Assembly: GCA_016926985.1 (NCBI GenBank)
Contig: JAFGNO010000244.1
Coordinates: 1 to 12,455, forward strand
From: Anaerolineae bacterium
Lineage (GTDB): Bacteria; Chloroflexota; Anaerolineae; Aggregatilineales; UBA3940
DNA: 12,455 nucleotides
Direction: 5' to 3'
The notes under the pieces were generated by a model. The model saw only the letters and a list, made by a program, of their open reading frames with translations. It was not told the DNA's origin and searched no databases. This document shows, piece after piece, positions 6,031 through 12,455 of the stretch. Every line of letters begins with the position of its first letter. The first letter of the stretch is position 1. Both the position numbers and the translations under genes were made by a program.

Positions 6031-7101
6031 TTGAAAGGCTTAATCCTTGCCGGGGGGAAAGGCACCCGGCTCTACCCATTGACCTATACGCGCGCCAAGC
6101 AGCTTATCCCGGTTGCCAATAAACCGGTGCTCTTTCGGGTGATTGAGATGATCCGGGATGCCGGGATCGACGAGATAGGAATCATCATCGGCGATACCGG
6201 CCCCGAGATCAGGGAAGCGGTGGGAAACGGCGATTGCTGGAATGTCTCTATTACTTACATTCCTCAGGAAGCTCCATTGGGGCTGGCTCACGCCGTCAAA
6301 ATTTCACGCGATTTCCTGGGGGACAGCCGGTTTGTCATGTTCCTGGGGGACAATGTTATTGAGGGTGGGATCAGCTCCCTGATCGAGCAGTTTGCTGACA
6401 GCCAATATAACAGCCAGATTGTGCTCAAGCGCGTGCCTGACCCGGAGCATTTTGGCGTGGCGCAGCTCAGTGAGAGCGGCGAGATTATCCAATTGATCGA
6501 AAAGCCAAAGGAACCCCCCTCTAACCTGGCGCTGGTGGGCATCTATATGTTTGACCATAATGTCTTTGAGGCTGTTGAAGCCATCAAGCCATCCTGGCGA
6601 GGGGAACTGGAGATCACCGATGCTATCCAGTGGCTTGTGACACATCCTGACTATACGGTATTTCCCTATGTCCACGAAGGTTGGTGGATCGACACTGGCA
6701 AGCCAACCGATATGCTGGATGCCAATTCGCTGGTTCTGGAAGAACTCAGGCCATATATTGCGGGAACTGTGGACAGCAGTTCAACAGTAGATCTTCGGGT
6801 GATCGTGGAGGAGGGGGCTGAGATTATCAACAGCACCGTCAGGGGGCCGACGATTATTGGTAAGAATACCCGGATTGTCAACAGCTTCATAGGCCCATTC
6901 ACCAGCATCTACCATGACTGTGTGGTTGAGGACAGCGAACTTCAGCGCTGTATCGTGCTGGAACACTCGCGGATCATTGGCGTGGAGTCGCAACTTCGTG
7001 ACAGCCTGATTGGGCGCCATGCCACTATTAAACAGAACCGTCGAAAGCCGCACGGCCTGATCATGAACCTGGGCGATCACAGCCGACTGTGGCTGCCATA
7101 G
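6031..7101 (+). CDS. rmlA: Glucose-1-phosphate thymidylyltransferase, long form
   Basis: The enzyme joins dTTP and glucose-1-phosphate to give dTDP-glucose, the entry to dTDP-rhamnose and other deoxysugars. The 356-residue protein starts at TTG with MKGLILAGGKGTRLYPLTYT, the pyrophosphorylase signature, followed by the RAKQLIPVANKP loop. It has the metal site FLGDN (Asp107), LIEKPKEPPSNLALVGIYMF with the EKP motif near 157-159, and GWWIDTGKPTDML (217-229). The C-terminal part (about 245-350) has repeated hexapeptide-like turns (IINSTVRGPTIIGKNTRIVN), the left-handed beta-helix that separates long forms from the ~290-residue classical RmlA. Long forms occur in actinobacteria, archaea and Chloroflexi, often in antibiotic or surface-glycan loci. 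No rmlB, C or D lies in the window, so later steps must be encoded elsewhere. It is the last gene of the cluster before two hairpins. Confidence 0.9.
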   Translation: MKGLILAGGKGTRLYPLTYTRAKQLIPVANKPVLFRVIEMIRDAGIDEIGIIIGDTGPEIREAVGNGDCWNVSITYIPQEAPLGLAHAVKISRDFLGDSRFVMFLGDNVIEGGISSLIEQFADSQYNSQIVLKRVPDPEHFGVAQLSESGEIIQLIEKPKEPPSNLALVGIYMFDHNVFEAVEAIKPSWRGELEITDAIQWLVTHPDYTVFPYVHEGWWIDTGKPTDMLDANSLVLEELRPYIAGTVDSSSTVDLRVIVEEGAEIINSTVRGPTIIGKNTRIVNSFIGPFTSIYHDCVVEDSELQRCIVLEHSRIIGVESQLRDSLIGRHATIKQNRRKPHGLIMNLGDHSRLWLP

Positions 7102-7114
7102 CACGTTGAATGGT

Positions 7115-7131
7115 TTGCCCCTGCCGGGCAA
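7115..7131 (+). terminator. Small hairpin after rmlA, weak terminator candidate
   Basis: TTGCCC (7115-7120) and GGGCAA (7126-7131) form a perfect 6-bp stem with a 5-base loop, 13 bases after the rmlA stop. No run of T follows (next bases CCTTATGC), so it is not a classical intrinsic terminator. It could protect the 3' end of the transcript or terminate weakly. Confidence 0.35.
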
Positions 7132-7160
7132 CCTTATGCTTATCGCACTGGAAAACCACC

Positions 7161-7181
7161 GGGCGACACAGGTTGTCGCCC
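7161..7181 (+). other. GC-rich hairpin in the tex leader
   Basis: GGGCGACA (7161-7168) pairs perfectly with TGTCGCCC (7174-7181), leaving a 5-base loop CAGGT. It ends 31 bases before the TTG start of tex. No T-tract follows. It could be a second processing or termination structure, a leader element, or an operator-like palindrome. Confidence 0.4.
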
Positions 7182-7212
7182 GTCGTGATCTATTACTAAA
7201 AGGATAACATCG

Positions 7213-9360
7213 TTGAGAGACCTGATTGGCCGATTAACTGCCCGCCTGGGCTTGCAGCGCAGCCAGGTTGAGAGAACTGCTACCCTGTTTGATGAAGAAA
7301 ATACCCTTCCTTTCATCGCCCGTTATCGCAAAGAGATGACCGGGGGATTGGACGAAGAGCAGCTGGCTCGCTTCCGGGCTGAGCTGAATGCCCTTCGCAA
7401 ACTGGATGACCGGCAGCGAACGGTTATTGAGAGTATCAGCGAACAGGGTAAACTGACCCCTGAACTTGAGCAGGCAATCGAAGACGCCGAGACGATCCAG
7501 GAGGTGGAGGACCTTTATCTTCCATACAAGCCGAAGCGACGCACTCGCGCCCAGATGGCCCGCGAAAATGGTCTTGAGCCTGTGGCCGAGTGGATTCTGG
7601 CGCAGGAGGTATTCGATCCAGCCCTGAAGGACCGGGCTGTTGGTGAATTTCTCAGTGATGCAGTCCCCACTCCGGAGGAAGCCTGGCAGGGCGCGCGCGA
7701 TATTGTCGCCGAGGTTGTGGCTGACGATGCCCGGTGCCGGGAAATTGCCCGCCGGAGTGCCTGGGATTTTGGGATGCTCCTATCGACACAGAGCATTGAA
7801 AAGGCTGATGAAAGACGCCGCTTTGAGCTGTATTACGAATTTACGCTGCCCCTCAGATCGCTGCGTCCTCATCAGGTGCTGGCCCTTAATCGCGGAGAAA
7901 AAGAGGAAGTCCTGCATATTCATATCCAGATGGCCGATGAGCGGATCACTGACGACCTGCTGGGGCTGTATGTTCTTGGTGAGGATTCTCCGCTGGCTCA
8001 TGACCTGCTTCTGGCGGTTGACGACGCCTACAAACGCCTGATCAAATCCTCTATTGAGCGCGAAGTCCGCCGCCAGTTGACTGAGCGGGCAGACGAACAC
8101 GCAATCAACGTTTTTGCCACCAATTTACGGAACCTGCTGCTGACTCCACCCATTTTGGGGATGATAGTGATGGGGATTGACCCCGGTTATCGTACCGGCT
8201 GCAAACTGGCCGTTGTCGACAGGACTGGCAAAGTGCTGGATGTGGATACCATCACCCCGCATCCTCCCCAGCGGGATTGGCGGCAGGCGATTGAGGTCAT
8301 TCATGATCTGGCGCAGCGTTACCAGGTTGACCTGATCGCCATTGGCAATGGGACAGCCAGCCGAGAGACAGAAGAACTGGTTGCAGAAACCATTGAGAGG
8401 GGCGCTCAGGTTAAATACCTGGTGGTCAGCGAGGCGGGTGCGTCGGTGTATTCGGCCAGCCCTTTGGCGCGGCAGGAACTGCCCGGTCTGGATGTCACGC
8501 TGCGGGGTGCAGTGAGCATTGCCCGCCGCGTGCAGGATCCGCTGGCTGAGCTGGTGAAGATCGATCCGAAAAGCATTGGCGTTGGTATGTACCAGCACGA
8601 CGTTGATCAGGCGCAGCTTGCACAGGCCCTGCAGCAGGTGACCGAATCGGTTGTGAATGCGGTAGGTGTCGATGTAAATACTGCCTCGCCTGCGCTGCTT
8701 CAATATGTCTCCGGGCTGGGGCCGAAACTGGCAGAGCGCCTGGTTGCGCATCGCAACCGGGAGGGAGCCTTCCAGTCGCGGGGGGATTTGCTATCAGTCA
8801 AAGGCCTGGGTGATAAGACCTATCAGCAGGCAGCCGGGTTCTTGCGTATTCCGGACAGCAGCAATTTGCTCGACCGGACTGGCATCCACCCGGAGAGTTA
8901 TCAGGCAGTGGATCGCCTCTTTGCTGTACTTCAGGTTGCTGCAGACCAGCCATCTTTTGTGGGCCCCCTTGACTGCGCCTTGAAAGGCCATGATCTTGAA
9001 ACAATCGCAGAGCAGGTTGGCGTTGGCGTGCTGACACTGAGGGATATCATAGATGACCTGCGGAGGCCCGGTCGTGACCCGCGTGAGAATATCCCGCTGC
9101 CCATTCTGCGTGAAGATATCCTGCATATGGAAGACCTCACGCCCGGGATGTGGCTGACCGGCACCGTCCGGAACGTGGTGGACTTCGGCGCGTTTGTTGA
9201 TATCGGGGTGAAGCAGGATGGGCTGGTTCACATCTCAGAGATGGCCGAGTTCCGGGTCAATTCGCCCTATGAACTGGTCAGCGTGGGGGATGTGGTCGAT
9301 GTGAGGGTGCTGAACGTGGATATTGCACGCGGCAGGATCGGCCTGTCAATGCGGTCATAA
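7213..9360 (+). CDS. tex: Tex-family S1 RNA-binding protein / transcription accessory factor
   Basis: Tex is a conserved cytoplasmic nucleic-acid-binding protein, related to the core of eukaryotic Spt6, implicated in transcription and ribonucleoprotein handling. The 715-residue length is normal. The N-terminal helical region has LPFIARYRKEMTGGLDEEQL (32-51) and VEDLYLPYKPKRRTRAQMAR (98-117), both Tex signatures. The YqgF/RNase H-like domain begins at about 318 with GIDPGYRTGCKLAVVD and includes SPLARQELPGLD. Helix-hairpin-helix motifs follow (DVNTASPALLQYVSGLGPKL and SVKGLGDKTYQQAAGFLRIP). The C-terminal S1 domain (about 645-713) has GTVRNVVDFGAFVDIGVKQD and GLVHISEM. Translation starts at TTG, with AAAAGGA eight bases before it. 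It appears complete and separate from the flanking units. Confidence 0.96.
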   Translation: MRDLIGRLTARLGLQRSQVERTATLFDEENTLPFIARYRKEMTGGLDEEQLARFRAELNALRKLDDRQRTVIESISEQGKLTPELEQAIEDAETIQEVEDLYLPYKPKRRTRAQMARENGLEPVAEWILAQEVFDPALKDRAVGEFLSDAVPTPEEAWQGARDIVAEVVADDARCREIARRSAWDFGMLLSTQSIEKADERRRFELYYEFTLPLRSLRPHQVLALNRGEKEEVLHIHIQMADERITDDLLGLYVLGEDSPLAHDLLLAVDDAYKRLIKSSIEREVRRQLTERADEHAINVFATNLRNLLLTPPILGMIVMGIDPGYRTGCKLAVVDRTGKVLDVDTITPHPPQRDWRQAIEVIHDLAQRYQVDLIAIGNGTASRETEELVAETIERGAQVKYLVVSEAGASVYSASPLARQELPGLDVTLRGAVSIARRVQDPLAELVKIDPKSIGVGMYQHDVDQAQLAQALQQVTESVVNAVGVDVNTASPALLQYVSGLGPKLAERLVAHRNREGAFQSRGDLLSVKGLGDKTYQQAAGFLRIPDSSNLLDRTGIHPESYQAVDRLFAVLQVAADQPSFVGPLDCALKGHDLETIAEQVGVGVLTLRDIIDDLRRPGRDPRENIPLPILREDILHMEDLTPGMWLTGTVRNVVDFGAFVDIGVKQDGLVHISEMAEFRVNSPYELVSVGDVVDVRVLNVDIARGRIGLSMRS

Positions 9361-9377
9361 GGTGTTTCTGGTCGCTG

Positions 9378-9406
9378 TTGTGCCTGTGGCAACATGGGTG
9401 CATAAT
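9378..9406 (+). promoter_or_regulatory. Candidate promoter of the chitosanase-like gene unit
   Basis: TTGTGC (9378-9383), a 17-base spacer and CATAAT (9401-9406) lie in the 104-base gap after tex. The -10 box matches the consensus at 5 of 6 positions, the -35 box only at TTG. Transcription would start near 9413, about 50 bases before the ATG at 9465, which has a strong AAAGGAG site six bases upstream (9452-9458). Confidence 0.3.
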
Positions 9407-9464
9407 CACTGGATGACCGGTTCAGGTGACTGACAACAAGTGAGGTTCAACAAAGGAGACAGAG

Positions 9465-10427
9465 ATGCCTGATGAAAGAACACGCCTGGCGGCATTTGCC
9501 ATTACCTCAGCCTGGGAAGGGGGGAAAGGCTACGCCAACTACCAGACCTACGATGCCGGGATCATCAGCTATGGCAGGTTCCAGTTTACGCTTGCCAGCG
9601 GCAGCCTGTGGACGGTGGTGGATGGCTACTTGCAGCGTTCATCCAGTGTCATTGCTCAGCAGCTTCGCCCTTATGCGGATCGGATCCGCGCCAGGGATGT
9701 CACGCTGCGGAATGATCCAGCCTTGAAAGACCTGCTGATCCGGGCGGCAGAGGAAGACGCGATGAAGGATGCGCAGGACGCAATCGTTATCGATCGTTAC
9801 TGGAACCCGGCAATGAGCAGTGCCAGCGTGAGAGGGGTCATTACATCCCTGGGACAGGCCCTGTTTTTTGATATGGCCATCCAGCACGGACCTTTTCATC
9901 CCTATATCCAGCGGGCCGAGGCGTTCTATGGCGTACCGGCGAAAAGCCATCTTGGGGATAACGGGATCACTGAGCAGCAGTTAATCGAACGCACCGCCAT
10001 TGAGCGCCAGTTGTTCCTGACTGACTTTGCCAACCGGAAGAACCTGCCCGGCGTCAAGAAACGGGGGGATTTCTGGGTTGATCTGGTGGACAAAGAGGAT
10101 TGGAATCTGGAAGGTGACACGGGCGGCAACGTCTTTGTCTGGGGGGCGCCGGTCCAGGTGAAGACCCCCGACTCGGGGCGCAAAGAAGAAGAACCCGGCG
10201 AACCCTTTAGCGGGACGTTTACAGCCAGTATGTGGGTGCAGGGGCGTGAAGAACCAGATATCCACTCCGGCAAGACCGTTTCAATGGTCAAGGATGAATC
10301 AATCCCCGTGACACGGACCTACCAGCCCTCAGATGATGAGGAATGGGTGAAATCTGAAAAGGGCTGGTACCCAACCAGGCATCCAACCACGCCTGGCATT
10401 GTCCTGGGCGAACTGGTAGCTGATTAG
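9465..10427 (+). CDS. GH46-like chitosanase / lysozyme-fold glycan hydrolase
   Basis: The 320-residue protein resembles the lysozyme-superfamily hydrolases that cut chitosan or similar polysaccharides. The N-terminal part has ITSAWEGGKGYANYQTYDAG followed by IISYGRFQF (13-41). Glu18 is the likely general acid, and Asp30, in the position of the GH46 'TAGIIGF' strand, the likely partner. FFDMAIQHGP (134-143) and KKRGDFWVDLV (198-208) continue the catalytic domain, which seems to end near 225. The last ~95 residues are polar and unrecognised, with conspicuous Trp and acidic stretches. There is no signal peptide or membrane helix, which is odd for an enzyme expected to act outside the cell. It may be released by lysis, exported by a non-Sec route, or act on an internal substrate. 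The spacing between the two acidic residues (12) is shorter than in classical GH46 enzymes (18), so the family call is tentative. The next gene begins 12 bases after its stop. Confidence 0.6.
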   Translation: MPDERTRLAAFAITSAWEGGKGYANYQTYDAGIISYGRFQFTLASGSLWTVVDGYLQRSSSVIAQQLRPYADRIRARDVTLRNDPALKDLLIRAAEEDAMKDAQDAIVIDRYWNPAMSSASVRGVITSLGQALFFDMAIQHGPFHPYIQRAEAFYGVPAKSHLGDNGITEQQLIERTAIERQLFLTDFANRKNLPGVKKRGDFWVDLVDKEDWNLEGDTGGNVFVWGAPVQVKTPDSGRKEEEPGEPFSGTFTASMWVQGREEPDIHSGKTVSMVKDESIPVTRTYQPSDDEEWVKSEKGWYPTRHPTTPGIVLGELVAD

Positions 10428-10439
10428 CGATCCAGACTT

Positions 10440-10707
10440 ATGAATGGCGTTTTGCCATCGCGTAAGATTGCCGGTAAGTTCTGGCTGCGGCGCATTCTCT
10501 TCATGTTGGGAGGGGTGTTCGCAGCAGCCTGTATTATTCAGTTCAACTGGATAGGTTCCGGCCTGCGGTTCCGCACGCTGCTCTATCCGCTTGCTGATCG
10601 TCCTGCACGGGTTTGTCCTGCTCAGCCCGTGGGCGCTTTCACAGGTTTACCGGGTCTCAAGGGCTTTGGCTGCCGGGTTTCTGGCTGACCTGCTCTTTGA
10701 AGAGTAG
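10440..10707 (+). pseudogene. Small two-helix membrane protein broken by an apparent one-base frameshift
   Basis: From ATG 10440 the frame gives a basic start (MNGVLPSRKIAGKFWLRRIL) and a first helix (RILFMLGGVFAAACIIQF). It then loses membrane character and runs through a Pro/Gly/Cys-rich stretch to TGA 10686-10688. Skipping one base near 10593 joins LRFRTLLYPL to LIVLHGFVLLSPWALSQVYR, a convincing second helix, and then a normal-looking end, ALAAGFLADLLFEE, at TAG 10705-10707. The reconstructed product would be about 88 residues. That TAG lies in the ribosome-binding region of the next gene (TAGGGGGATAAG), the spacing expected if this were the true end. The ATG has no clear ribosome-binding site, but the upstream stop is 12 bases away in the same frame, so reinitiation is possible. 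It is either a recent pseudogene, a sequencing or assembly error, or less likely a recoded gene. I recognise no family. Confidence 0.55.
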
Positions 10708-10716
10708 GGGGATAAG

Positions 10717-11334
10717 ATGACAACCGATCGGATGGCTGTACTCAGGATGCTTGAAGAAGGCGCCATCAATACAGATGAAGCCGCCAGGCTGCTATTGACT
10801 CTGTCTGAGACAGAGGAGGCTGATGCAGAGGTTGTGATTGACAGAGCGCCAGTGGCTGAAAGGTTAGAAATGCGCGACATGCCGGATATTTCCCGGATAA
10901 GGGGGTTCTGGCGCTACCCTTTTTATGTTGCAGTTGGCGTGTTAATTGCCTGTGGACTGTTATTGGGATGGTTGTATTCCGGGGCAGAAGGACGCCTGAC
11001 ATTCTGGTTGTTCTGCGTCTGGAACATCTTCACCCTTGCTGCACTGGCCTGTGTCCTTGCGGTGTGGAGCCGTGCGGCGCGCTGGCTGCATCTGCGGGTG
11101 ACAGAGAAAGATGGCAAAAAAATTGCGATCAGCCTGCCGCTGCCCCTCAGCCTGACCCGGCTTGGTCTGAGAATTGCCAGCCGATATGTGGATGACAGCA
11201 CCGGTGAGCAATTGCTGGTGGCATCGGAATTCCTGGAAGCCCTGCAGAGTGAAAAGGGAGGTTTGGGCGATCAGCCACTGGTTGTAAACGTTGACGATGA
11301 TGATGGCGATAAAGTCAGCATCTACATCGGTTAG
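10717..11334 (+). CDS. Two-helix membrane protein with N-terminal SHOCT-like/YvlB-type motif
   Basis: The 205-residue protein starts with a short helical module, DRMAVLRMLEEGAINTDEAA followed by RLLLTL (4-29). This is the 'leucine-glutamate-glycine, then Glu-Ala-Ala-x-LL' pattern found at the N terminus of YvlB/LiaX-type and many Chloroflexi membrane proteins, thought to mediate oligomerisation or protein contacts. A charged linker leads to two helices at about 67-87 and 94-116. The C-terminal part (about 125-205) is soluble and ends in VNVDDDDGDKVSIYIG, with a strongly acidic loop that might bind cations. Family relatives are often linked to envelope-stress responses, but nothing here shows that directly. 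GGGGGA lies four bases before the ATG and overlaps the end of the preceding frameshifted gene, suggesting coupled translation. Confidence 0.7.
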   Translation: MTTDRMAVLRMLEEGAINTDEAARLLLTLSETEEADAEVVIDRAPVAERLEMRDMPDISRIRGFWRYPFYVAVGVLIACGLLLGWLYSGAEGRLTFWLFCVWNIFTLAALACVLAVWSRAARWLHLRVTEKDGKKIAISLPLPLSLTRLGLRIASRYVDDSTGEQLLVASEFLEALQSEKGGLGDQPLVVNVDDDDGDKVSIYIG

Positions 11335-11340
11335 CCATCA

Positions 11341-11658
11341 TTACCCGTCTGGATGATCGGTTTGCTGCTGGCTTTGCCATTCTTCCCCGGTTGACATTGT
11401 CCCGCCGCGTATATCCCAGCTGGCAAGCTGCCGGGTTGGGCTGAACTGGAAAACTGCCTCTGCTCGCCGGTATGATCGCGGTCCGACGATGGATTTCCGC
11501 GTGATGTACCCTCCGGATTCGTCATCCGGAACAAGCTCATACCGGGGTTCAAGGCGGATCCGGACGATTTCGTCAGATCGATCCAGTTTGACATACAGAT
11601 AAATACCCTCATCCGCTGGCTGTCTTTCCCCACCGAACAGCTTTTTGAACAATCCCAT
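11341..11658 (-). CDS. Small conserved protein of Chloroflexi type, unknown function
   Basis: This 105-residue minus-strand gene starts MGLFKKLFGGERQPADEGIY, and a consensus AGGAGG site (11664-11669) lies five bases upstream of its ATG. I associate this start, a following short beta-rich body (LYVKLDRSDEIVRIRLEPRY, GGYITRKSIVGPRSYRRAEA) and a final '...GGT' strand with a small uncharacterised Chloroflexi protein. From memory, relatives carry a Cys-x-x-Cys pair where this protein has Leu-Asp-Arg-Ser, so a metal knuckle may be lost here. The opening amphipathic MGLFKKLFGG could lie on the membrane. It converges on the SHOCT-like gene with only six bases between the two stops and no terminator. 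The strong start site, plausible composition and lack of a competing plus-strand gene support it as real. Function is unknown. Confidence 0.75.
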   Translation of the reverse strand: MGLFKKLFGGERQPADEGIYLYVKLDRSDEIVRIRLEPRYELVPDDESGGYITRKSIVGPRSYRRAEAVFQFSPTRQLASWDIRGGTMSTGEEWQSQQQTDHPDG

Positions 11659-11806
11659 CCTAGCCTCCTGTGCTCCAGGTATCCCCGGTCAAGCCTGCCT
11701 GTTATTCTGCCCTACAACGCGCCTGCGATCAAGGCACAAGCGGCTGCATTTTGCCCGGCAACGTGCCGCTTCACATAGCAGTGGGCCATTCTGGTAGTGT
11801 AAGAAA

Positions 11807-11835
11807 TTGGCGAAACTACAGAAAATTATTAAAAT
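11807..11835 (+). promoter_or_regulatory. Sigma70-type promoter candidate for the PucC-like gene
   Basis: TTGGCG (11807-11812), a 17-base spacer and TAAAAT (11830-11835) lie in a sharply AT-rich stretch (about 11800-11870) of an otherwise GC-rich window. The -35 box matches at 4 of 6 positions and the -10 at 5 of 6, with ideal spacing. Transcription would start near 11842, about 56 bases before the ATG at 11898. The rest of the 239-base gap between the divergent genes (11659-11897) shows no gene I would support. Confidence 0.45.
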
Positions 11836-11897
11836 ATGTCAAAACCTTAGGAAATATATATAACGGCGCTGCTTTGAAGAGCTTATGACGAGGCAAT

Positions 11898-12455
11898 ATG
11901 TGGTTTAAACGCGTACAGCTTGGACTGATTCACATGGCAGTGGCGGTTACGCTGGTTCCAATTAACAGCACCCTGAATCGGGTGATGATCAAGGAACTGG
12001 CGATTCCTGCCTTTCTGGTAGCGATATTTGTGTCGCTTCCCTATATTCTGTCGCCCGTTCAGGTGGCGATTGGTTCTTATTCGGATAAACATCCGGTACT
12101 CGGTTATCGCCGGACGCCCTACATCCTGACCGGGCTGATCCTGTGTGTGGGTGGGACTTTGCTTGCCCCTTATGCGGCTTTTCTGCTGGTCGAAAGAAGT
12201 GCCCTCAGTATACTGGTTGGCCTGCTGGCCTTCGGGCTGTGGGGTATGGGGTATAACCTGTCTGCTGTATCTTATCTGTCGCTTGCATCCGAGATTGATG
12301 AGAAGCGCAGCACGACGATTGCAACAATGTTTTTCCTGATGATTGTCGGGATCATATTCATGGCAATCATCATTGGCCAGATTGTCGATCCCTATTCACC
12401 AGAAGCACTGCACCGCGCTTTCTGGGTATCCGGTGGGGTGGCGATGGCCTTGGGG
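11898..12455 (+). CDS. PucC-like (BCD family) MFS transporter, 5' part only
   Basis: The gene runs off the window after 186 codons. It starts MWFKRVQLGLIHMAVAVTLV, followed by PINSTLNRVMIKELAIPAFL, matching the PucC/BCD branch of the major facilitator superfamily ('..LNRVMI.EL.vPA.LV'). The MFS motif A loop between the second and third helices reads GSYSDKHPVLGYRRTPY (59-75). About five membrane segments are visible: roughly 8-24, 36-57, 74-96, 103-128 and 140-162. In phototrophs PucC-type proteins help deliver bacteriochlorophyll to antenna complexes, but the family is also common in non-phototrophic Chloroflexi, where substrates are unknown. The ATG has GAGG four bases upstream. A competing ATG at 11885 is in another frame and stops after seven codons. 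Confidence 0.85.
   Translation, partial: MWFKRVQLGLIHMAVAVTLVPINSTLNRVMIKELAIPAFLVAIFVSLPYILSPVQVAIGSYSDKHPVLGYRRTPYILTGLILCVGGTLLAPYAAFLLVERSALSILVGLLAFGLWGMGYNLSAVSYLSLASEIDEKRSTTIATMFFLMIVGIIFMAIIIGQIVDPYSPEALHRAFWVSGGVAMALG

Noticed and set aside
8125..8751. Minus-strand open frame of 208 codons inside tex
   Set aside because: It is fully antisense to the YqgF and HhH parts of Tex, and its composition (many His, Gln, Asn) looks like mirrored coding sequence.
10593..10598. Programmed +1 frameshift site in the two-helix gene
   Set aside because: CTT GCT GAT lacks the stop-codon stall and slippery context of known +1 sites such as prfB; a mutation or sequencing error is simpler.
11813..11842. 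Minus-strand TTGACA (11842-11837) with TAGTTT 18 bases on, as promoter of the small minus-strand gene
   Set aside because: The -35 is perfect, but the -10 is poor (3 of 6) and would leave a leader of about 150 bases; the same AT-rich stretch is better explained by the plus-strand promoter candidate.
11670..11888. Plus-strand 72-codon open frame in the gap before the PucC-like gene
   Set aside because: Its ATG lies beside the minus-strand ribosome-binding site, it has no binding site of its own, its composition changes abruptly midway, and it runs through the AT-rich promoter region.

Overview
The window is 12.5 kb of moderately GC-rich bacterial DNA, densely packed and almost entirely coded on the + strand. 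No rRNA, tRNA, CRISPR array, insertion sequence or phage gene is visible. The gene content suggests Chloroflexota, probably an Anaerolineae-like lineage. The pointers are short two-segment Wzz-like proteins beside a detached CpsD-type ATPase, a 'long' RmlA, a PucC-like (BCD family) MFS transporter, and a small 'MGLFKKLFGG...' protein of a type I associate with this phylum. This assignment is family-level inference from memory, not a database result.

Region 1 (about 1-7101) is a surface-polysaccharide cluster. A GT2 polyprenyl/dolichyl-phosphate glucosyltransferase-like gene, rnhB (ribonuclease HII) and a GT4 glycosyltransferase follow one another with 4-base ATGA overlaps. Two short Wzz/CapA-like membrane proteins come next, then a 187-base gap, a CpsD/CapB-type ATPase, a creatininase-family metal hydrolase with a long polar tail, and a TTG-started long-form glucose-1-phosphate thymidylyltransferase. 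Together these could charge a lipid carrier, transfer sugars, control chain length and supply dTDP-sugars. The notable point is that the CpsD-like protein has Ala in place of the Walker A lysine and only one tyrosine at its C terminus, so it may be a pseudokinase.

Region 2 (7102-9360) has two small hairpins and then tex, a complete TTG-started Tex-family RNA-binding protein.

Region 3 (9361-11334) is a likely three-gene unit: a GH46/lysozyme-fold hydrolase-like protein with no signal peptide and an unrecognised tail, a small two-helix membrane protein whose frame is broken by an apparent one-base shift, and a two-helix membrane protein with an N-terminal SHOCT-like/YvlB-type helical motif.

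Region 4 (11335-12455) holds a convergent small minus-strand gene, an AT-rich intergenic stretch with a good sigma70-type promoter candidate, and the 5' part of a PucC-like MFS transporter that runs off the window edge.
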